Origin: an uncultured Alistipes sp.
GTDB lineage: Bacteria; Bacteroidota; Bacteroidia; Bacteroidales; Rikenellaceae
DNA length: 36,818 bases
Assembly: GCA_949288735.1 (NCBI GenBank)
Contig: CASELE010000015.1
Location: forward strand, 1 to 36,818
Direction of reading: 5' to 3'
The notes below the pieces were generated by a model. It saw nothing but the letters and a program-made list of their open reading frames with translations, had not been told where the DNA came from and did no database searches. This document shows, in pieces, positions 33,502 through 36,818 of this stretch (position 1 is its first letter; every line of letters begins with the position of its first letter). The translations under genes were made by a program, and so were the position numbers.

Positions 33502-33949
33502 CGATGCGGCACCTTTTCAGTATGTTCTCCCGCGGGTCGTACTCGGGGAAGTCGGCGGCATGGGCGTCGAGATACTCCGCGGCGCGACGCATCAGGGCAC
33601 GGGCCTCGGCGCGCAGCTCCCGCGCCAGGCGGCGTGTCTGCTCCTCGGAGGGAGGAGCGCCCCCCTCGGGCTCGGCCGCCACGACGCCGCACTGTCCCGT
33701 GCGGAGCTCCAGCCGGGGCTGCATCGCGAGGCGCACCCGGAGCGCCACGGCCGGCGCGAGGTACTCGGCCGCGAAGTCGGCATAAGCCCCCTCGACGAGC
33801 CGTTCGTAGAGCCTCTCTCCCACCACCGGGCGCAGGTAGCGCCGCTCGACGGCGGCGATGGCCGTCCCGGGGAGGGCGTCGGCGCCGAGATAGGCCCCGT
33901 CGGCGAAGGCCAGTTCCACGACCTGCCCGGGCGTAACGAGATGTTTCAT
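33476..33949 (-). CDS. putative phage head-tail connector protein
   Basis: This 157-residue protein lies between portal and holin genes. It opens with a short beta-rich part, then helical segments such as IAAVERRYLRPVVGERLY and LRVRLAMQP, and a helical region at about 100-140. This recalls DUF6712-like/gp6-type connector proteins of Bacteroidetes phages, which join the portal to the tail. Similarity is judged by eye and is weak. It starts 3 bases after the portal stop and overlaps the holin gene by 26 bases, consistent with a structural operon. Confidence 0.5.
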   Translation of the reverse strand: MKHLVTPGQVVELAFADGAYLGADALPGTAIAAVERRYLRPVVGERLYERLVEGAYADFAAEYLAPAVALRVRLAMQPRLELRTGQCGVVAAEPEGGAPPSEEQTRRLARELRAEARALMRRAAEYLDAHAADFPEYDPRENILKRCRIDGGLVQVG

Positions 33950-33952
33950 GGT

Positions 33953-35182
33953 CTATCCGATGCTTTTGAGGTTGTACTTCGCAATCTCCGAGAGGAAGAG
34001 CTGCTGCCGCTCGTCCCCGGGGTCGTAGTCGAGGCCGTCGGCCTTGCGCGCCTCCCACACCTTCATGTAGAGAGGCTTCGAGCGGGTCGGCGGCCGGTTC
34101 ACCACCGCGAGCGACGAGGCGTCGCAGCCGAGCACCCGCTCCACGATGCGGCGTATGGGCTCCAGCAGTTCGGCCTGCTCGCTCAGAATCACCGTATTGA
34201 GCGCCACCTCGTATTCGTGCAGGATGCGCTCCGAGTCGAACCCCGAGGCGTAGTCCAGACCGCTCAGCGTGCGGAACCACGAGTGGGCCACCACGATGTC
34301 CGAGACGGCCTGGTCGTGCAGCGCGTGCCAGTCGCCCTCGTTCTGCGAGGCGATGGGGATGAAGCGCGAGTGGTCGTCCGACGACCCCTCCTTGACCACG
34401 AACATCACCTGTCCGGGATTCCCGGCGAAGCGCTGTTCGGCCGTGCGGATGAGTTCGGCGGCCTGCTCCTCGCTGTCGGCCGTGCTGTCGAGCATCATCA
34501 CGCCCGAGAGCTGGAACGAGTTGTCGAGCCTCGCAATGTTCCAGCGGTCGGTCTTGCAGGCGATGGACGAGGCGTCGAGGCCGGCGATGTAGGGGGGCAC
34601 GCCGTAGTGTTCGAACATGGGTTCGTAGTCCATGTAGTGCACGGCGCTCCGGAGCGAGCCGTCCTCCTGCCGCTCGAAGCGGGGCCAGAGCGGCAGGCTG
34701 CGCGCCTCCGAGGGGCGGAAGGCGGCCCAGTCGTGGTGCAGCAGGATGTGGCGCGAGTCGCGCGCCACGCGGCAGCGCGAGGCGTCCTGGTGGAAGAGGG
34801 CGAGCGAACCGCCCGCCGCATCGGTCGCCACCTCGAGGAAGGCGTTGCCGAAGAGCGCCTTGTCGAAGGCCAGCCGGCCGAGCAGCCGGCGGAGGCTCTC
34901 GCCCGAGCCGTTCACCCGTTCGACGAAGGCGCGCAGCCGGGGCTCCCCCTCGTCGCAGACGACTCCCTTGCCCGAGATGTAGTCGGCCTTGTCGTTGATG
35001 ATGCGCCTGTGCACGGTCGAGCGGCGGGCCATGAGGGCCAGCGCCTCCGGAAACAGGTTGTCGTCGCCCCAGCGCCAGAAGGCGTCGTTGTCGACGCGCG
35101 CGGCTCCGAGCAGCGGATAGGGGTCCGTGCGGCTGTTGCGCACCGCGGCCCGGCGGATATGCTCCCTGATCGTCTTCTTCAT
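33953..35182 (-). CDS. phage portal protein
   Basis: This 409-residue protein resembles PBSX/SPP1-type portal proteins, which form the ring through which DNA enters the head. Recognisable segments are WGDDNLFPEALALM, HRRIINDKADYISGKG, FGNAFLEV, and the pattern NIARLDNSFQLSGVMMLDS followed by NPGQVMFVVKEG. Length is slightly short for the family but shows no visible break. It sits downstream of the capsid-like gene rather than upstream, which is unusual. No terminase gene is in view. Confidence 0.82.
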   Translation of the reverse strand: MKKTIREHIRRAAVRNSRTDPYPLLGAARVDNDAFWRWGDDNLFPEALALMARRSTVHRRIINDKADYISGKGVVCDEGEPRLRAFVERVNGSGESLRRLLGRLAFDKALFGNAFLEVATDAAGGSLALFHQDASRCRVARDSRHILLHHDWAAFRPSEARSLPLWPRFERQEDGSLRSAVHYMDYEPMFEHYGVPPYIAGLDASSIACKTDRWNIARLDNSFQLSGVMMLDSTADSEEQAAELIRTAEQRFAGNPGQVMFVVKEGSSDDHSRFIPIASQNEGDWHALHDQAVSDIVVAHSWFRTLSGLDYASGFDSERILHEYEVALNTVILSEQAELLEPIRRIVERVLGCDASSLAVVNRPPTRSKPLYMKVWEARKADGLDYDPGDERQQLFLSEIAKYNLKSIG

Positions 35183-35202
35183 GTTCGTTTTCGGTTATCG
35201 GT

Positions 35203-35616
35203 TCATGATTCGCACAGCGCGCTCCGGTCCTCGCTCTCGAAGCGGAGCACGGCGGCGTTGCCCGCCGAGGCGCGCTCTCCCGTCGCCAGCACGAAGGAGC
35301 GCAGCCTGAGGGGCTGCTCCCGGCCGAAACGCTCCGACCACCCCACCGTGAGCCGCTCGCCGGCTCCGGTCGTCACGACGGCGGTGGCGCCGCTGAGCGC
35401 CAGTCCTTCGGCCAACGGCACGAGGGCGGCGGCCGTCGTGCGCGGGACGACGAGCGTCAGCGTGTGGCGCACGCGCACGGCGCCCCCGTCGCAAAGGCAC
35501 TCCTCCGTGTAGGAGGAGCGCCCCTCGACCAGCTCTATCGCGGGCTGCGGAGCCCCGTCGCAGGGGAGGAGCTCCACGGCCGCGACACCGCCGGCGGGTC
35601 TCTTCGTCGCGGCCAT
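35203..35616 (-). CDS. hypothetical phage protein
   Basis: This 137-residue protein lies 5 bases after the capsid-like gene and 20 bases before the portal gene, in the same direction. I do not recognise a family. The predicted character is mostly beta-strand (HTLTLVVPRTT, ERLTVGWSERF), with no signal peptide or membrane segment. By position it may be a head decoration, completion or tail-related protein. The frame extends much further upstream, antisense-free but overlapping the capsid-like gene, so the ATG at 35616 was chosen. Confidence 0.6.
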   Translation of the reverse strand: MAATKRPAGGVAAVELLPCDGAPQPAIELVEGRSSYTEECLCDGGAVRVRHTLTLVVPRTTAAALVPLAEGLALSGATAVVTTGAGERLTVGWSERFGREQPLRLRSFVLATGERASAGNAAVLRFESEDRSALCES

Positions 35617-35621
35617 CGGCG

Positions 35622-36602
35622 TCAGGCCTTGGCCGCATAGACGACGAGCGACTCGTCGAGCACGTCGCACCCCGCCATGAAGAGGGCGCGCTGACGGTTC
35701 TCCATCTCGTCGGGGTTGTACCACATACGTATCTCGTTGCCGGGGAAGTCGGCCGTATTGACCGCCAGCACCAGGTTGCGGCGGTCGGTGAGCAGGACGA
35801 ACGACTTGTCGAAGGTCGTGCTCCCGGCCAGATAGCTCCCCAGCCGCACGTCGACGACCGGGATGCCGTGGTAGGCGAGCGTCCCGCGGCCGTTCACCGC
35901 ATCGACGTAGGCCGACTCGGTACCGCGCGCGTCGAGATGGCGCTCGTAGAGGTGGCAGATGTCCGAGGTGGCGAAATACGCGAGATTTCTCTCTGCCTTC
36001 AGGTCCTGCAGCTTCGCTCCGGCATGTTCCCAGAGCGCCTCGAAGATATCGACCGCCCCCGCCGGATCGGCCAGATCCCCGTCGCCGTAGGAGTGTCTGT
36101 ATATCGTGTCGCTCTCCGCGAAGGCCTTGACCGTCTTCAGGAATCCGTCGAAGGTGTTGAAGCCCGACGCGGCCGACGTGTCGCCCAGCCACATCGTGGC
36201 GCGGATGCTCTCGGCGATCGAGCGGCGGAAGAGCTCCGTCTCGGCCCGTTCGAGCTCGGTGCCGGTGAGATCGTCCATGTTGACGTCGGCGCGCGAGGCG
36301 ATCAGCTCGTAGACGAGCGAGAAGTAGTCCGACGCCGAAAATCCGAGTTCGGCCTTCACGCGGCTCAGCTGTATGGTCTTCTGATACTTCGTGGCGCCCG
36401 CGCCGCCCGTCCATCCCCCCTTGGTGTACTTCTGCAGCACCTCGGGGTTGGCGTCCCAGAGCTGCACGGTGGTCGGCACCGGCATGTTGTAGAGGATTCT
36501 GATTCCCAGCTCTTCGGCCGAGGGTCCGGTCAGCATGGGCCGGAAGAAGATGGTCTCGAGGTCCTGCCCCGTGTAGCTTTTCGCCTGTTCCAGATAGCTC
36601 AT
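35622..36602 (-). CDS. phage major capsid-like protein
   Basis: This 326-residue protein is the most likely head protein of the block. It begins with a short polar segment, then FFRPMLTGPSAEELGIRILYNMPVPTTVQLW, a stretch characteristic of Bacteroidetes phage head proteins as far as I recall, and has mixed alpha/beta character throughout with no membrane segment. I see no N-terminal scaffold region. The upstream DNA is A/T-rich for this genome (36603-36640), which may hold the translation signal. Assignment rests on size, neighbours and partial pattern recognition, so another head protein cannot be ruled out. Confidence 0.58.
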   Translation of the reverse strand: MSYLEQAKSYTGQDLETIFFRPMLTGPSAEELGIRILYNMPVPTTVQLWDANPEVLQKYTKGGWTGGAGATKYQKTIQLSRVKAELGFSASDYFSLVYELIASRADVNMDDLTGTELERAETELFRRSIAESIRATMWLGDTSAASGFNTFDGFLKTVKAFAESDTIYRHSYGDGDLADPAGAVDIFEALWEHAGAKLQDLKAERNLAYFATSDICHLYERHLDARGTESAYVDAVNGRGTLAYHGIPVVDVRLGSYLAGSTTFDKSFVLLTDRRNLVLAVNTADFPGNEIRMWYNPDEMENRQRALFMAGCDVLDESLVVYAAKA

Positions 36603-36726
36603 CTTTTTTCTTGTTTTTCAGGTTGTTTCAAATCGTTTTCCGCCGCCGGGGCAGTCCGGTCCTCCGTGCCGTTCCCGCGGCGGCATCCCGGGGCCCGTCG
36701 GGCCCTCCGGGCGGCATCGGAAGGTC

Positions 36727-36818
36727 TCAGCGCCCCGCCAGACGGCGCGCGTCGTCGGCATAGGCCCTTTCGTTGGGGGTGGGGAGCCGCTCGCGCACCG
36801 CAGGGTCCTCGCGGGGTT
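36727..36818 (-). CDS. partial phage-block gene running off the window
   Basis: The last 29 codons of an open minus-strand frame end at a TGA at 36727-36729. The peptide ends in NERAYADDARRLAGR. Codon third positions are nearly all G or C, as in neighbouring genes, and the orientation and spacing fit the phage operon. The rest lies outside the window. The 124 bases between it and the capsid-like gene contain only an imperfect GC-rich hairpin around 36692-36714 and an A/T-rich patch. Confidence 0.45.
   Translation of the reverse strand, partial: PREDPAVRERLPTPNERAYADDARRLAGR

Noticed and set aside
1..36818. CRISPR arrays, tRNAs, rRNAs and insertion sequences
   Set aside because: No regularly spaced repeats, cloverleaf-like segments, rRNA signatures or transposase frames were found by reading.

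Overview
The window looks like chromosome of a very GC-rich member of the Bacteroidales, most likely Rikenellaceae/Alistipes-like. Three things point there. Many genes are preceded by the Bacteroidetes -7 promoter element TAnnTTTG (TATCTTTG, TATATTTG, TACCTTTG). Start codons mostly lack a purine-rich Shine-Dalgarno. The gene families are typical of the phylum: a DUF4374/XusB-type lipoprotein with its TonB receptor, a glycine-lipid acyltransferase pair, MraY with the long Bacteroidales insertion, and a THUMP-like methyltransferase. The high GC makes long spurious antisense reading frames common. No gap without a gene exceeds 300 bases; the largest is 8289-8525. I saw no rRNA, tRNA, CRISPR array or insertion sequence.

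Layout, left to right. (1) 42-2610, minus: a NatAB-type ABC exporter with a small membrane protein gene between ATPase and permease. (2) 2824-7103, plus: a threonine-aldolase-family PLP enzyme; a short AraC-type regulator whose N-terminus resembles a metal-binding HMA domain; and a copper P-type ATPase fused in frame to a C-terminal CopZ-like domain. (3) 7257-9674, plus: galE, rplY (L25/Ctc) and pth. (4) 9749-19469, minus: hslR and a division/cell-wall cluster rsmH-ftsL-ftsI-murE-mraY-murD-ftsW, in the usual order but without mraZ in front and without murG-murC-ftsQ-ftsA-ftsZ behind. (5) 19595-21445, plus: glsA-like and glsB-like acyltransferases, inferred to make glycine lipids. (6) 21625-26814, plus: an XusABC-like outer-membrane receptor, surface lipoprotein and PepSY inner-membrane protein, inferred to take up a ferric siderophore. 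(7) 26915-33054, minus: two HAD phosphatases (one KdsC-like), a DUF2520 Rossmann protein, a YihY/BrkB membrane protein, a THUMP-like methyltransferase and ComEC, closely packed and often overlapping. (8) 33079-36818, minus: phage structural genes (holin, connector-like, portal, unknown, capsid-like, and a partial gene running off the end), apparently the edge of a prophage or domesticated phage cluster that abuts comEC.

The most interesting points are: the HMA-AraC regulator directly upstream of a CopA-CopZ fusion, a candidate one-component copper sensor and effector module; a terminator-like hairpin plus T-tract inside the pth coding sequence; promoters so close to the comEC and methyltransferase start codons that the transcripts would be leaderless; the truncated dcw cluster; and the phage block with capsid-like gene upstream of portal. 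All functions are read from sequence by family recognition; none was checked by database search.
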